This document shows, in pieces, positions 24,352-31,572 of a DNA stretch of 36,895 nt. The translations under genes and the position numbers were made by a program. The notes beneath the pieces were generated by a model. The model did not search any database, was not told where the DNA came from, and worked only from the letters and a program-made list of their open reading frames with translations. Position 1 is the first letter of the stretch. Every line of letters begins with the position of its first letter. The stretch is from a virus. Location of the stretch: positions 1-36,895 of the IMG/VR virus record IMGVR_UViG_3300049218_000489, one strand, 5' to 3'.

Positions 24352-24382
24352 AAAACGCCCGCAGGAGATCATCCTACGGGCG
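24352..24382 (-). terminator. Intrinsic terminator between the regulator and the HNH/terminase genes
   Basis: Minus strand CGCCCGTAGGA, loop TGATC or shorter, TCCTGCGGGCG, then TTTT. The stem is about 11 bp with one T-G pair. It ends a few bases before the HNH start, so transcripts from the early region should stop here unless antiterminated. Confidence 0.8.
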
Positions 24383-24427
24383 CGAATCGACATCATGCGC
24401 TTTTCTGTCCGATAACCGTCCGGCGTG

Positions 24428-24976
24428 TCAAGCGCATATTCTGGAACGCCCGCAAACATCAACCCAGCCGCCAATTTCCGCGTATCGGTGCAAGCTTTCT
24501 CGCACGATAGCTTTCACCGATTCGCGACGCATCCGGTAATGATCAGCCACTTGCTGCATCCCATAATTGTCCACAACCACGAGGAAAACGAGGTCCGCTT
24601 CCGTCTGATTGCGCACCGGCTTTTTGCCGGCTTCCTCGCGCCAAGGGATATACCGGTCATGGTAAGCGGTGATCATTCCGGCTTGCCAGTCGCTATGCGA
24701 AACGCCGCGCACCTCGCGGTCATATTTCTGCACCTTTGCGAACAGACCGGCCGTTATCTGCTCCCACACCCGCGCGATCTCGATTCCCGCGCGATGTTGT
24801 TCTGCCCGGAGATATTCACGGTTCAGCATCTCATCGATCACGCATGCACGCCGGTGCCTGATCGTCTCATGCGTTGCATTCGCTTCCAGCTGCGTTTGCA
24901 CTTCCGCGCGTTCCTGCAGCTCGCGTTCCTGCCGGATGCGATTTGCCTCGCGAATGCGCGACCATTCAGCGCTCAT
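24428..24976 (-). CDS. Putative late regulator with C-terminal HTH
   Basis: 182 aa from the ATG at 24976; a GTG three codons upstream is possible, and neither has a clear SD. The N-terminal 60 residues are charged helix (REANRIRQERELQERAEV). The C-terminal third (V-V-D-N-Y-G-M-Q-Q-V-A-D-H-Y-R-M-R-R-E-S-V-K-A-I-V-R-E-S-L-H-R-Y) has the spacing of a sigma region-4-like HTH, and such genes sit before the terminase module in many phages. It is followed by a terminator and then the whole late operon, and preceded by the iteron cluster. A role as late activator or antiterminator is inference. The stretch 24383-24427 downstream holds no gene. Confidence 0.75.
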   Translation of the reverse strand: MSAEWSRIREANRIRQERELQERAEVQTQLEANATHETIRHRRACVIDEMLNREYLRAEQHRAGIEIARVWEQITAGLFAKVQKYDREVRGVSHSDWQAGMITAYHDRYIPWREEAGKKPVRNQTEADLVFLVVVDNYGMQQVADHYRMRRESVKAIVRESLHRYAEIGGWVDVCGRSRICA

Positions 24977-24998
24977 GCGCCGCACGCATAAATTAGAA

Positions 24999-25246
24999 AG
25001 GTTACAGCGTTACAGCTTTGGTTACATGAATTAATCATATTATCTCTTTCAATATCAATAGTTTAATAGGAGGCTGTAACGCTGTAACGCTGTAACCCCT
25101 ATTTTGGTGTGCAGAGAAATCATGATTTCGGTTTTCCTTTGGAGAAGCCAGATTTTGCCAATTCGCGTTACAGCAAGGAAATTTCAGGCACTTTAGCGTT
25201 ACAGCCCCGCGTTACAGCTGGTTACAGCTGGTTACAGCGTTACAGG
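24999..25246. repeat. GTTACAGC iteron cluster with AT-rich core, candidate replication origin
   Basis: Direct GTTACAGC copies start at 25001, 25009, 25167, 25198, 25211, 25221 and 25231; GTTACA(T) is at 25021 and GTTACAGG at 25239. Three inverted copies (GCTGTAAC) lie at 25073, 25081 and 25089. Spacing is 8 or 10 bp in the tight arrays. Between the left copies and the inverted copies is a 45-bp AT-rich stretch (25027-25071). The cluster fills the only gene-free gap of the replication region, just after the ATPase gene. Clustered iterons plus an AT-rich unwinding element are the usual layout of initiator-bound origins. Confidence 0.7.
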
Positions 25247-25260
25247 TGATTTTCTCGGGC

Positions 25261-27000
25261 TTATTCCTCAAACTTGTCGATCTCATCCCAAGAAATCCAA
25301 ATAGCCTTACAAGGGCCAAGCTCACTCACCCGCACCACTTTCGGGCTTTTCCACGCCGATGGCAGGCGACGAAGCTCCACAATCCAGCGGTCGCCGTCAT
25401 GCGGCGTGTTCGCAAAAATGCCACGTAACGGCTGCCATCTCGGGTCAATCCACACACCGGCCGTCATCGTCATGCGCGGGATCACGCGCCCCTGGCCGTC
25501 CACAACCTCATCAGCGCGCACAGGGCGCAACCCCCAACGTGCCAGCACGCGCATCGCCGCGAAGCGGGCGTGTTCATCACCAGGCGTCGATAAAGGCTCG
25601 AAACAGTTCCGAATGAGCTTGGCGATGGATTCCTGGTCCGTGCTTCGATCCAGGCTCACCACCTTGCTCAGCAGCATCGCCAGCACGGCCTGCGGCGCTG
25701 AGTCCGCGCGCATTTCCTCGCCGCCAACAATGAACTCGCCGATTATTTTCACGGTCTCTGCGGCCGCATCGATATCCGGCACGCCATTTTCCGCAAGTAC
25801 CCAATGCCCGGCCAGGATGGACCCGATTTGGTCCATCTCACGCGCCACGCATCCAGCAGCGCCAAGTGCCTCACGAAACACCTGCAGCGCAGCTTTATAT
25901 CGATCAAACCCAGCCAGCGCGCGCTCAAAAAGCGCGGGACCCGCTTTAAGCGCGCGTTCGGTCGCCGCCTTCATCAGCGCCGTATGGTCAGCACCTGCTT
26001 CCGGCCGCAGCAGCTCGATCATCGCGAAGCGCGAGCGATGCTGCGGCTGCATCGCCGGCGGATTTATGCTGGCCATGATCACGCTGCCAACCAGATCGAT
26101 GCTTCGCACACTGCCATCCGCCGTTCCACGATGGCCCTTTGTGCCTTCGCCCGAGCTTGCCGAGAGAACGACGTTCAGCAATGTCTCAGCGCCGCCATGG
26201 TCAAACGCCTCATCAATGAAACACGGCATGGCGCGCCCGGAAATCGCGCCCTCGATCCCGGCTTTCGTCGTATCATTGGAATAATGGTTCAGCGGCGTCA
26301 TCGCCCGCAGGAAATTCAGCAGCGCCGATTTGCCCGAATTTGTCCCGCCGGAAATGAACCCGTTGGACCGCCAGGACAGCCCGGCGGCATAATAGCCCTG
26401 CGCCACCAGGCCAATCGCGATAATCTCGCCGCCCTCATGCTGCAGCCGCCACAACGTACGCACATCGTCGCACAAGGCTCGCGCTGTTAAGGCGTCACAC
26501 GGCGTCTCTGCAGGATACGGTGCCGGAGCGGCCGCCGCAAAAACCTGGCCGGCGACTTTCGCCCCTGAAGGATGCTTTTCGCCGTCAATGAACAGCGCAT
26601 CGCCACAATGGGCGATCAGCGTGCCATCCTCGCCAGGCCAAACACCGGGCCGGCGCACAACGATATGCTCACCGTAAATCCCCGCGCGCCGGCATTCGGC
26701 CATAAGAAATTCAGTCGCCCTGGCGATTGACCAGCCCTTGGGATTTCCCTCGGCATCCGTCGCGCGAAATTTGCGCTGCAGCCACGCCGTGTCTCCCAGG
26801 AACAGAGAGGTGATTTCCGGCCGCGACCCCATTTGACGCGCCGAAAGTCCACGCTTTTCTCCAACAATATTCAGAAACCAGAATTTTCCGTCCACATGGC
26901 CCAACGCGGTTATCGGGCACGCAATTTCGTCTGTCTCCGCCGGCGGCGGCGCTTTGCCTTTCCGCTTCCGCGCCGCGGCAAGTGAAATCGGCGCCGGCAT
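25261..27000 (-). CDS. Phage replication P-loop ATPase/helicase-like protein
   Basis: 579 aa. Walker A G-G-T-N-S-G-K-S at 218-225, Walker B-like P-C-F-I-D-E-A at 259-265, then S-S-G-E-G-T-K-G-H-R-G-T and S-V-I-M-A-S-I-N-P-P, the order seen in DUF927/D5-like superfamily 3 phage helicases. The N terminus begins with a lysine/arginine-rich segment (ARKRKGKAPPP) and has no recognisable primase active site. It is the largest early gene, lies next to the iteron cluster, and is the best candidate for helicase loading or unwinding at that origin. ATG follows the upstream stop directly (TAGATG). Confidence 0.8.
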   Translation of the reverse strand: MPAPISLAAARKRKGKAPPPAETDEIACPITALGHVDGKFWFLNIVGEKRGLSARQMGSRPEITSLFLGDTAWLQRKFRATDAEGNPKGWSIARATEFLMAECRRAGIYGEHIVVRRPGVWPGEDGTLIAHCGDALFIDGEKHPSGAKVAGQVFAAAAPAPYPAETPCDALTARALCDDVRTLWRLQHEGGEIIAIGLVAQGYYAAGLSWRSNGFISGGTNSGKSALLNFLRAMTPLNHYSNDTTKAGIEGAISGRAMPCFIDEAFDHGGAETLLNVVLSASSGEGTKGHRGTADGSVRSIDLVGSVIMASINPPAMQPQHRSRFAMIELLRPEAGADHTALMKAATERALKAGPALFERALAGFDRYKAALQVFREALGAAGCVAREMDQIGSILAGHWVLAENGVPDIDAAAETVKIIGEFIVGGEEMRADSAPQAVLAMLLSKVVSLDRSTDQESIAKLIRNCFEPLSTPGDEHARFAAMRVLARWGLRPVRADEVVDGQGRVIPRMTMTAGVWIDPRWQPLRGIFANTPHDGDRWIVELRRLPSAWKSPKVVRVSELGPCKAIWISWDEIDKFEE

Positions 27001-27804
27001 CTACTGCGCCACCAGAACCGACGGGCCCATGTATGGCCGCTGCAATCTTTTCCTCACCGCCTGGCCGTGCGCCACGTCATCGCACACAATTCCACCGTCG
27101 CACCGGCTCATCCAGTCGTAGTTTTCCTCATCGCTGCCAATCAGCACCGCGCCGCCACATTTTTCCTCAAGCCAGCCCTTCACGGTTTTGAAAATACGTT
27201 GCGGCAATTCGTTAGAAATTTCAGGATAGACCGGCCCGCCAATCACCGGGCTTCGGAACGTCATGCGTCCCAGCACTTTTGAGAAATTGGCGCTCACGGC
27301 AACCAGCTCATAAATATCCGGCCCTCTGGTAGCTTCCAGCGCAGCACGAAAGCCGATCTTTTCGCGAGCAGTCTTTGAATATGCCTGCCAAACTTCTGGA
27401 TCAAAGCACGGTGATTCACTATCCAACCACATCGCCATCAGATTCGCAGCGAGGCCGGTGCGCACGGCAACAACCCAGACCCAGCTTTTCGCGCTGGCAT
27501 TTTCAAAATCCGGATGCAATTCGAAAATCCCGTTTCCGTCTTCATCTTTCGAAAGGGTGATGGGCGACGGAATAAGAACCTCGAAGAAATATGGGCCCAG
27601 CTTCACCATCACGTCGCAGACGGGTTGCGGCATGTCGCCGCGAAATTCAGGATTCCGCCGCGTCAATCCGAAAGGCGGAAAATATAGGATAGGCAACGAA
27701 GCCGGCAGCTTCCTGGTGAGCAATCCCACCATATATCGGCGCCGAATTTCCCGCCAAAGCATATTCAGATCCATCACGACAATTCCCCCAACAAACATGA
27801 TCAT
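27001..27804 (-). CDS. Hypothetical early protein
   Basis: 267 aa from the ATG at 27804, which overlaps the upstream stop (ATGA). N terminus hydrophobic then basic (MIMFVGGIVVMDLNMLWREIRRRYMVG). The body contains F-P-P-F-G-L-T-R-R-N-P, W-V-W-V-V-A-V-R-T-G-L-A-A-N and K-C-G-G-A-V-L-I-G-S-D-E-E-N-Y near the end. I do not recognise a family. Its coupling to the ATPase gene directly downstream suggests a replication partner, but this is position only. Confidence 0.7.
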   Translation of the reverse strand: MIMFVGGIVVMDLNMLWREIRRRYMVGLLTRKLPASLPILYFPPFGLTRRNPEFRGDMPQPVCDVMVKLGPYFFEVLIPSPITLSKDEDGNGIFELHPDFENASAKSWVWVVAVRTGLAANLMAMWLDSESPCFDPEVWQAYSKTAREKIGFRAALEATRGPDIYELVAVSANFSKVLGRMTFRSPVIGGPVYPEISNELPQRIFKTVKGWLEEKCGGAVLIGSDEENYDWMSRCDGGIVCDDVAHGQAVRKRLQRPYMGPSVLVAQ

Positions 27805-28085
27805 GCGGCGCCCTCGCAACTTTCAATTTCTTGTTTCATTCTTGCCGTCTCGTCCAGCTGCACGCCGGCGGCCGTCAGTCTTCCAATTTGCGGCGCCAAT
27901 CGAGTCACAGCGTCTTCGGTTGCCGGAAAATATGCGCCGCAGATAAACATCCCGGTCGCGATCGCCATCACGCCCAGCAGCTCGCGGTCCGAAACACCGG
28001 GAGAGCCCCGCCGCACCATCTCGCAAATCCGAATCGCCGCATCCCGCAGCCTTTCGCCCATTTCCGCCTCATGGGCGCCGCTCAT
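27801..28085 (-). CDS. Small hypothetical early protein
   Basis: 94 aa, helical, no motif identified. It has a charged N terminus (HEAEMGERLRDAAIRICEMV), a central hydrophobic helix (L-L-G-V-M-A-I-A-T-G-M-F-I-C-G-A-Y-F, about 37-54) that might be membrane-associated, and a charged C-terminal helix. ATG overlaps the upstream stop (ATGA at 28082-28085) and its own stop overlaps the next start, so it is translated within a tightly coupled early operon. Confidence 0.68.
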   Translation of the reverse strand: MSGAHEAEMGERLRDAAIRICEMVRRGSPGVSDRELLGVMAIATGMFICGAYFPATEDAVTRLAPQIGRLTAAGVQLDETARMKQEIESCEGAA

Positions 28086-29026
28086 GCCGCGCGCCTCTTG
28101 AACTTCGGCGCATTTGAGACTTTTGCCAGTAGGGCTCCGCCTATCGTTGGCGCCGGCAACGTTTCCACCGGCCCACGCGCATTGAGAACAACGAAAACCG
28201 GCAATGCAAAACCCGTCCGCGCCGCATTTATCTTTTTCAAAGCCGCACCCTGCGCCAGGCCCTCGATATCAACCTTGTTGAACTTCGCCCAATCGCTGAT
28301 CGCTTGCCAATCCGTCGCCGCGACATCCGCGTTTCTACCGGCGTGGTCTTCAAGCAGCCGCGCCACGGAGACCTCAATTTTCGCCGGTACGGCCGGCAGC
28401 CGCCCCTGGGTTTTCAACAAGTGGTAGCGCACCGTCACTGCTTTTTCAGTCAGCTCGCGCCCCGGAAGTTCGTTCACGAGCTCGGTAATCCGCGCCCAGC
28501 CTTGCCCGTCGGCTTTCAGCCGCGTCATCAGCAACTCGCGCGCCGCACTCCACGGGTCTACCGCGTGCACAATTTTTTCGGCCACTTTCACAACGGGCAG
28601 CTGGCCGCTGCGCTTCAGGTCCGAATGTTTCCACTGCAGGGCAGCGACGCTGGCAATCTCGCCGCCCGGCATCGCGTTCAGCTTGCCGAAAATCTCCGCC
28701 CAGCTTTCACCCATCGCCTTCGGTGTCGCCAGCGCGGTAATTCTTTCAGGCGTCCACTTCGGCGCCGGCGAAGTCACCTCCGCGCCTTGCGCCGCCGTTT
28801 CAAATTCTTCCGGCGGGTCATCCTCAAAATCGGCGTTTTCATCAGGCGCATTTACCGGCCGCTCAGTCATCACCGGGCCTGTCCGAAAAACCGGCGCGGC
28901 CGCCGGCGCCGGGCTTTGTTCAGCCTCGCCCCGCAGCGCTTTCACCACCAGCAGCGCAACCTGCTCCAGTGCCCGCAGCGTCACCGGCGATAGGTTCACG
29001 TTCACCTGGATGGTCACCTGGGTCAT
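28082..29026 (-). CDS. DNA-binding-like early protein with SANT/GcrA-like helices
   Basis: 314 aa from the ATG at 29026, which overlaps the GcrA stop (ATGA). N terminus V-T-I-Q-V-N-V-N-L-S-P-V-T-L-R-A-L, then a proline/glutamate-rich linker. From about residue 88, W-T-P-E-R-I-T-A-L-A ... S-W-A-E-I-F-G-K-L-N-A-M-P-G-G resembles a Myb/SANT-like or GcrA-like tri-helix. A similar segment, W-A-R-I-T-E-L-V-N-E-L-P-G-R-E-L-T, recurs further on. The module W-x-x-I-x-x-x-L-N-x-M-P-G-G also occurs in the protein encoded at 29498-29968, so the two are probably related. DNA binding is inference. Confidence 0.72.
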   Translation of the reverse strand: MTQVTIQVNVNLSPVTLRALEQVALLVVKALRGEAEQSPAPAAAPVFRTGPVMTERPVNAPDENADFEDDPPEEFETAAQGAEVTSPAPKWTPERITALATPKAMGESWAEIFGKLNAMPGGEIASVAALQWKHSDLKRSGQLPVVKVAEKIVHAVDPWSAARELLMTRLKADGQGWARITELVNELPGRELTEKAVTVRYHLLKTQGRLPAVPAKIEVSVARLLEDHAGRNADVAATDWQAISDWAKFNKVDIEGLAQGAALKKINAARTGFALPVFVVLNARGPVETLPAPTIGGALLAKVSNAPKFKRRAA

Positions 29027-29505
29027 CCCCACGGCGTCGCCTCGGTGCGCACCCGCACAAAGCATATCGCCGCATGCTCAGCGCAATACACGCCGGCGGA
29101 ATAAACCGGCGCATCGCAATACCGGAAATCTGGCCGGCGAGGCTCACCGAACGGAAAGCAGCATTTCTTTGCCCGCCCAGGCGCAATGTTTAACGGCCTC
29201 ATCGCCGGGCCTGCCTCCGCCGCCGGAATGATCGCCGGCACGCCCGCATCGGAAACCACAGGCAACAGCGCCGTCGCGTTCGCGGCACTCTGCCGTTGCG
29301 TGAGCACCCGTGGCGCGCGTGGCACGGCCTCGCCGGCCCCTTCACGCCGTATCGGCGAAGGCCGTGGCGGCAAGTTTAGCCGGTGCGCTTTGCCAACAAT
29401 CCCGTTTTTTGAAATACGCATGCGCCGGCCGATCTCGGCTGTGCTGAACCCCTCGGCCCACAAAGCCCGCAACTTCACGACCTGGTCATCGGTCCAATCA
29501 GCCAT
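29023..29505 (-). CDS. GcrA family cell-cycle regulator
   Basis: 160 aa from the ATG at 29505. N terminus W-T-D-D-Q-V-V-K-L-R-A-L-W-A-E-G-F-S-T-A-E-I-G, then I-S-K-N-G-I-V-G-K-A-H-R-L-N-L-P-P-R-P-S-P-I, is the GcrA signature. The C terminus has C-C-F-P-F-G-E-P ... Y-C-D-A-P-V ... Y-C-A-E-H, the cysteine/histidine pattern also found in GcrA. Host GcrA binds RNA polymerase sigma70 and activates promoters carrying methylated GANTC sites (known for Caulobacter). A phage copy may redirect host transcription. Start overlaps the end of the next upstream gene by 8 bp. Confidence 0.9.
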   Translation of the reverse strand: MADWTDDQVVKLRALWAEGFSTAEIGRRMRISKNGIVGKAHRLNLPPRPSPIRREGAGEAVPRAPRVLTQRQSAANATALLPVVSDAGVPAIIPAAEAGPAMRPLNIAPGRAKKCCFPFGEPRRPDFRYCDAPVYSAGVYCAEHAAICFVRVRTEATPWG

Positions 29506-29968
29506 CGGCGCTGCCCTGCAGTACAAACGGGGCGGCGCCGGCGCGCTTGCGCACCGCGTTCACCGTTCGCAAATCCAGCCCCATGCGCTTGGTGCTCAAC
29601 CCGTATTTCTCGGCCCACGCCTTGGCGTAGTCATACGAAACGATCCTATGAACGCCCGAAAAAGCCGCCGGAGTTGTCTGCCCCGGCGGCGAGTTAAGGG
29701 AGGAAACGTCCAAGAAGCCCGCATCGCCGGCGGGCGCGGCACCCGGCGGCGCGGTGCAAACCGTCACTGCCGAATCCTGTACAACATCCAAATACCTGGC
29801 CCGCACCGCCTGTGGCGTGGCAATGCGCCCGCCCGGCATGGTGTTCAGCTCCTGCCAGATCGCAATCCACATCTCGCCTAAGCCTGCCGGCGGCGTGCCA
29901 GGCCGCAGCCGCTCATAGGCCCGCGCCAGCGCGTCATCGCGCGCATCAGTCCAAATCACCGCGCCCAT
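29498..29968 (-). CDS. SANT/GcrA-like early protein, partner of the GcrA gene
   Basis: 156 aa. N terminus V-I-W-T-D-A-R-D-D-A-L-A-R-A-Y-E-R-L resembles the first helix of GcrA (W-T-D-x-x-x-x-x-L). It is followed by M-W-I-A-I-W-Q-E-L-N-T-M-P-G-G-R-I-A-T, the same module as in the 28082-29026 protein. The C terminus has V-S-Y-D-Y-A-K-A-W-A-E-K-Y-G and R-T-V-N-A-V-R-K-R-A-G. A nucleic-acid-binding role is likely but not proven. ATG shares a base with the upstream TAA (TAATG). Confidence 0.72.
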   Translation of the reverse strand: MGAVIWTDARDDALARAYERLRPGTPPAGLGEMWIAIWQELNTMPGGRIATPQAVRARYLDVVQDSAVTVCTAPPGAAPAGDAGFLDVSSLNSPPGQTTPAAFSGVHRIVSYDYAKAWAEKYGLSTKRMGLDLRTVNAVRKRAGAAPFVLQGSADG

Positions 29969-30426
29969 TACGGCGATTCCTTGAGGTAGAAGATCGTCTC
30001 CGCCGCCGCGCGCCGCAGGTCATCCAGCTCGCGTATCAAATCCGCGCGTTCGGCCTCGGTTAGCGCCGGGTGGCTGAGCGCGGTGGAAGACGTTGCGAAC
30101 AACTCGCCCACATCCTTGCCAATCCGCGAGAGCAGCACGGCCAGGGCGGATTTCTCGCGCATCGGTTCAACCGGCACCAGCCCATAACCCTGCGCTCTGG
30201 CGAGCGCGGCGGTAACACGCGGCGTGCCGGCCGCAAACTCCAAATCCATCACCACATCGGCGGGAATAAACCGCTCATCGGTTAGCATGGTGTAGGCGGA
30301 AAGCTGGCTGCGCCCCACACGCGTAACGGTTGCCGCGGCATCAACCCCGCCCAAATCCTGCACCAGCATCTTGGTGCCGGTTTTCACCGCGTTATACGCG
30401 GCGGGTGCAAACTGCCGCTCGCTCAT
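29968..30426 (-). CDS. CII-like phage regulatory protein
   Basis: 152 aa from the ATG at 30426. Pattern A-Y-N-A-V-K-T-G-T-K-M-L-V-Q-D-L-G-G-V-D-A-A-A-T-V-T-R-V-G-R-S-Q-L-S-x-Y (about residues 9-46) followed by F-I-P-A-D-V-V-M-D-L-E matches the N-terminal HTH of phage regulatory CII-family proteins. The C-terminal half is helical and may oligomerise. It is encoded early in the leftward operon, where a lysis/lysogeny decision protein is expected. ATGA overlap with the 43-aa gene upstream. Confidence 0.82.
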   Translation of the reverse strand: MSERQFAPAAYNAVKTGTKMLVQDLGGVDAAATVTRVGRSQLSAYTMLTDERFIPADVVMDLEFAAGTPRVTAALARAQGYGLVPVEPMREKSALAVLLSRIGKDVGELFATSSTALSHPALTEAERADLIRELDDLRRAAAETIFYLKESP

Positions 30427-30554
30427 CGCGCCCACCGCAGCAGCACAAAGCCAAAATTCCACCAGGTTCGCGCGAATAAGGTGCGAACGCCGTTCAGCCG
30501 CGCATGGTCCGCATCCGTCCCCACCAGCCAGAATTTCGGTTTTGCCCCGTTCAT
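30423..30554 (-). CDS. Short hypothetical protein, 43 aa
   Basis: 43 aa: M-N-G-A-K-P-K-F-W-L-V-G-T-D-A-D-H-A-R ending in L-L-R-W-A-R. The ATG overlaps the upstream stop (ATGA at 30551-30554) and the TGA overlaps the CII-like start (ATGA at 30423-30426). This precise double coupling argues for a translated gene despite its size. It contains W-W-N-F-G-F-V-L-L, short for a membrane helix. One copy of the dispersed palindrome (30481-30496) lies inside. No family is known to me. Confidence 0.65.
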   Translation of the reverse strand: MNGAKPKFWLVGTDADHARLNGVRTLFARTWWNFGFVLLRWAR

Positions 30555-30727
30555 TCCTCAACCTTCCCCTTTTCCGGTTTGGCGGGCGGGTCCGTCTCGG
30601 CCGGGTAGCTTTCTGTCTCCAGCGCCGCCCCGGCCGCCGGCGCTTGCACCCGGTGTTCCGGCAGCACGGCCCGGTTCGGCGCCCGCATCCGCGGCCAGGT
30701 CGGCAGCCAGTATTTCATCAGCGCCAT
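30551..30727 (-). CDS. Short hypothetical protein, 58 aa
   Basis: 58 aa: M-A-L-M-K-Y-W-L-P-T-W-P-R at the start, an alanine/proline-rich middle and an acidic, lysine-containing tail (K-P-E-K-G-K-V-E-E). AGGGG lies 8 nt before the ATG at 30727. It is the first gene of the tightly coupled leftward cluster (58 aa, 43 aa, CII-like, SANT-like, GcrA, SANT-like, 94 aa, 267 aa, ATPase). No family is recognised. The 207 bp before it (30728-30934) hold no gene that I can support, only an imperfect hairpin. Confidence 0.68.
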   Translation of the reverse strand: MALMKYWLPTWPRMRAPNRAVLPEHRVQAPAAGAALETESYPAETDPPAKPEKGKVEE

Positions 30728-30861
30728 GGTCAGGCCCCTCCCCAGGCGTAGGGCGGGCGTCGCATCGGTCCCGTAGCGATGACAACACCCGCCCGCCCTC
30801 CTATCGTCCGTGGCAGCACGACACGAACGGGAGACGAAATATCCTCAAACCGTTGGAAAGA

Positions 30862-30886
30862 GGCGGAGCCTTGCAAAGGCCCCGCC
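30862..30886. other. Imperfect hairpin in the gap before the leftward cluster
   Basis: GGCGGAGCCTT-GCA-AAGGCCCCGCC, an 11-bp stem with one A-C mismatch. No T-run follows on the plus strand; on the minus strand only TCTTTCC follows. It lies between the small leftward operon (start 30727) and the rightward gene at 30935, and could be a weak terminator or attenuator of the cro transcript. Confidence 0.45.
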
Positions 30887-30934
30887 CCGCCATCTACCGT
30901 GGGAATCGCAACAAACCACAACGGAGATTCAATT

Positions 30935-31201
30935 ATGATTCTGGAAAATGACCCTTTTCTAAAAGCGCTCTCTCCGCCTCTGTTAGCGGTGGCAGCTTTA
31001 GCCGCCGCCTTCGGTCGGACTCTAAACCAGACGCGTACATCCGAAGAAACGAAGAACTTTCGAACGAACGGCCCGATGCAAGACTCTCTGCAAGCCATGC
31101 ATCGTTTGCTGGAAGATTGTCCGGGTCTTGATACCACAGACGCCAGAAACCTCTTACAATCGGTGAACAGATTGCTGAACGAAGCGCCGAAAATTTCCTG
31201 A
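30935..31201 (+). CDS. Hypothetical protein in the immunity region
   Basis: 88 aa. GGAG lies nine nt before the ATG. Sequence M-I-L-E-N-D-P-F-L-K-A-L, then a hydrophobic stretch P-P-L-L-A-V-A-A-L-A-A-A-F-G (about 14-27), then amphipathic helices (S-L-Q-A-M-H-R-L-L-E-D-C, N-L-L-Q-S-V-N-R-L-L). No family is recognised. It faces away from the leftward early operon and a hairpin followed by TTTT (31267-31291) lies downstream, suggesting an independent unit. An antisense open frame (30933-31232, minus) also has an SD-like sequence, so the strand is not certain; purine-first codon bias favours this strand. Confidence 0.55.
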   Translation: MILENDPFLKALSPPLLAVAALAAAFGRTLNQTRTSEETKNFRTNGPMQDSLQAMHRLLEDCPGLDTTDARNLLQSVNRLLNEAPKIS

Positions 31202-31266
31202 ACATGCGGCGCAGCCGCAGAATTCTCCACATAGTCCACCCCTAATCGTAATTGGTGCGTTTTCCG

Positions 31267-31291
31267 TGCGGACCGAATCCGCATGACTTTT
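31267..31291 (+). terminator. Weak terminator-like hairpin after the 88-aa gene
   Basis: TGCGGA-CCGAA-TCCGCA (31267-31283) followed on the plus strand by TGACTTTT. The stem is 6 bp and the T-run is short and offset, so it is weak. It lies between the rightward 88-aa gene and the end of the leftward cro gene. Confidence 0.4.
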
Positions 31292-31322
31292 CGTCCGAGA
31301 AAGGGCAGGCCCATCCCCATGG

Positions 31323-31526
31323 TCATGCAGCCTTTTCATCCGTGGGATAAATGTCCGGCCTCAAAAGGTCGCGCCTTATTCCGGTCACCCTCTCAGCCTG
31401 AATGACCCGGGATGCAGGCAGGCGATTGGCGCGGCGCCATCCAATTACCGAAGTATGGTGAACGCCCATTTCCTGAGCGAACTTTGTTACGCCCCCTCCG
31501 GCCTCTATGATTTCCGAAACATTCAT
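31323..31526 (-). CDS. Cro-like (YdaS-type) HTH repressor
   Basis: 67 aa. A-G-G-G-V-T-K-F-A-Q-E-M-G-V-H-H-T-S-V-I-G-W-R-R-A-N-R-L-P (about 9-37) is an HTH of the YdaS/Cro type, and the C terminus (E-R-V-T-G-I-R-R-D-L-L-R-P-D-I-Y-P) is characteristic of that family. It is the first gene of the leftward lytic transcript and is divergent from the CI-like gene. No SD precedes the ATG; the predicted promoter puts the transcript start within one or two bases of it, so the mRNA may be leaderless. Confidence 0.85.
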   Translation of the reverse strand: MNVSEIIEAGGGVTKFAQEMGVHHTSVIGWRRANRLPASRVIQAERVTGIRRDLLRPDIYPTDEKAA

Positions 31527-31533
31527 GTTGCGT

Positions 31534-31563
31534 AATGTGGGGGATTCCCACGCTTCTTGTCAA
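31534..31563 (-). promoter_or_regulatory. Leftward lytic promoter of cro
   Basis: -35 TTGACA at 31558-31563 (minus strand) and a CACATT -10-like hexamer at 31534-31539, spacer 18. An operator (31537-31551) overlaps spacer and -10. The expected start is near 31527, next to the cro ATG at 31526. Confidence 0.7.
31537..31551. promoter_or_regulatory. Operator within the cro promoter
   Basis: GTGGG-GGATT-CCCAC, perfect 5-bp arms with a 5-bp centre. It covers the -10 region of the leftward promoter. The same palindrome lies at the rightward promoter (32603-32617) and 9 bp upstream of it. Confidence 0.75.
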
Positions 31564-31572
31564 GAACACTTT

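Noticed and set aside
24999-25246. CRISPR or IS-end explanation for the GTTACAGC repeats
   Set aside because: Units are 8 bp, occur in both orientations, and there is no transposase or target duplication nearby.
30933-31232. Leftward 99-aa open frame antisense to the 88-aa gene, with AGGGG before its ATG
   Set aside because: Arginine/serine-rich, shadow-like composition and fewer purine-first codons than the plus-strand frame. A hairpin plus TTTT lies after the plus-strand gene. It remains possible because it would lie directly behind cro.
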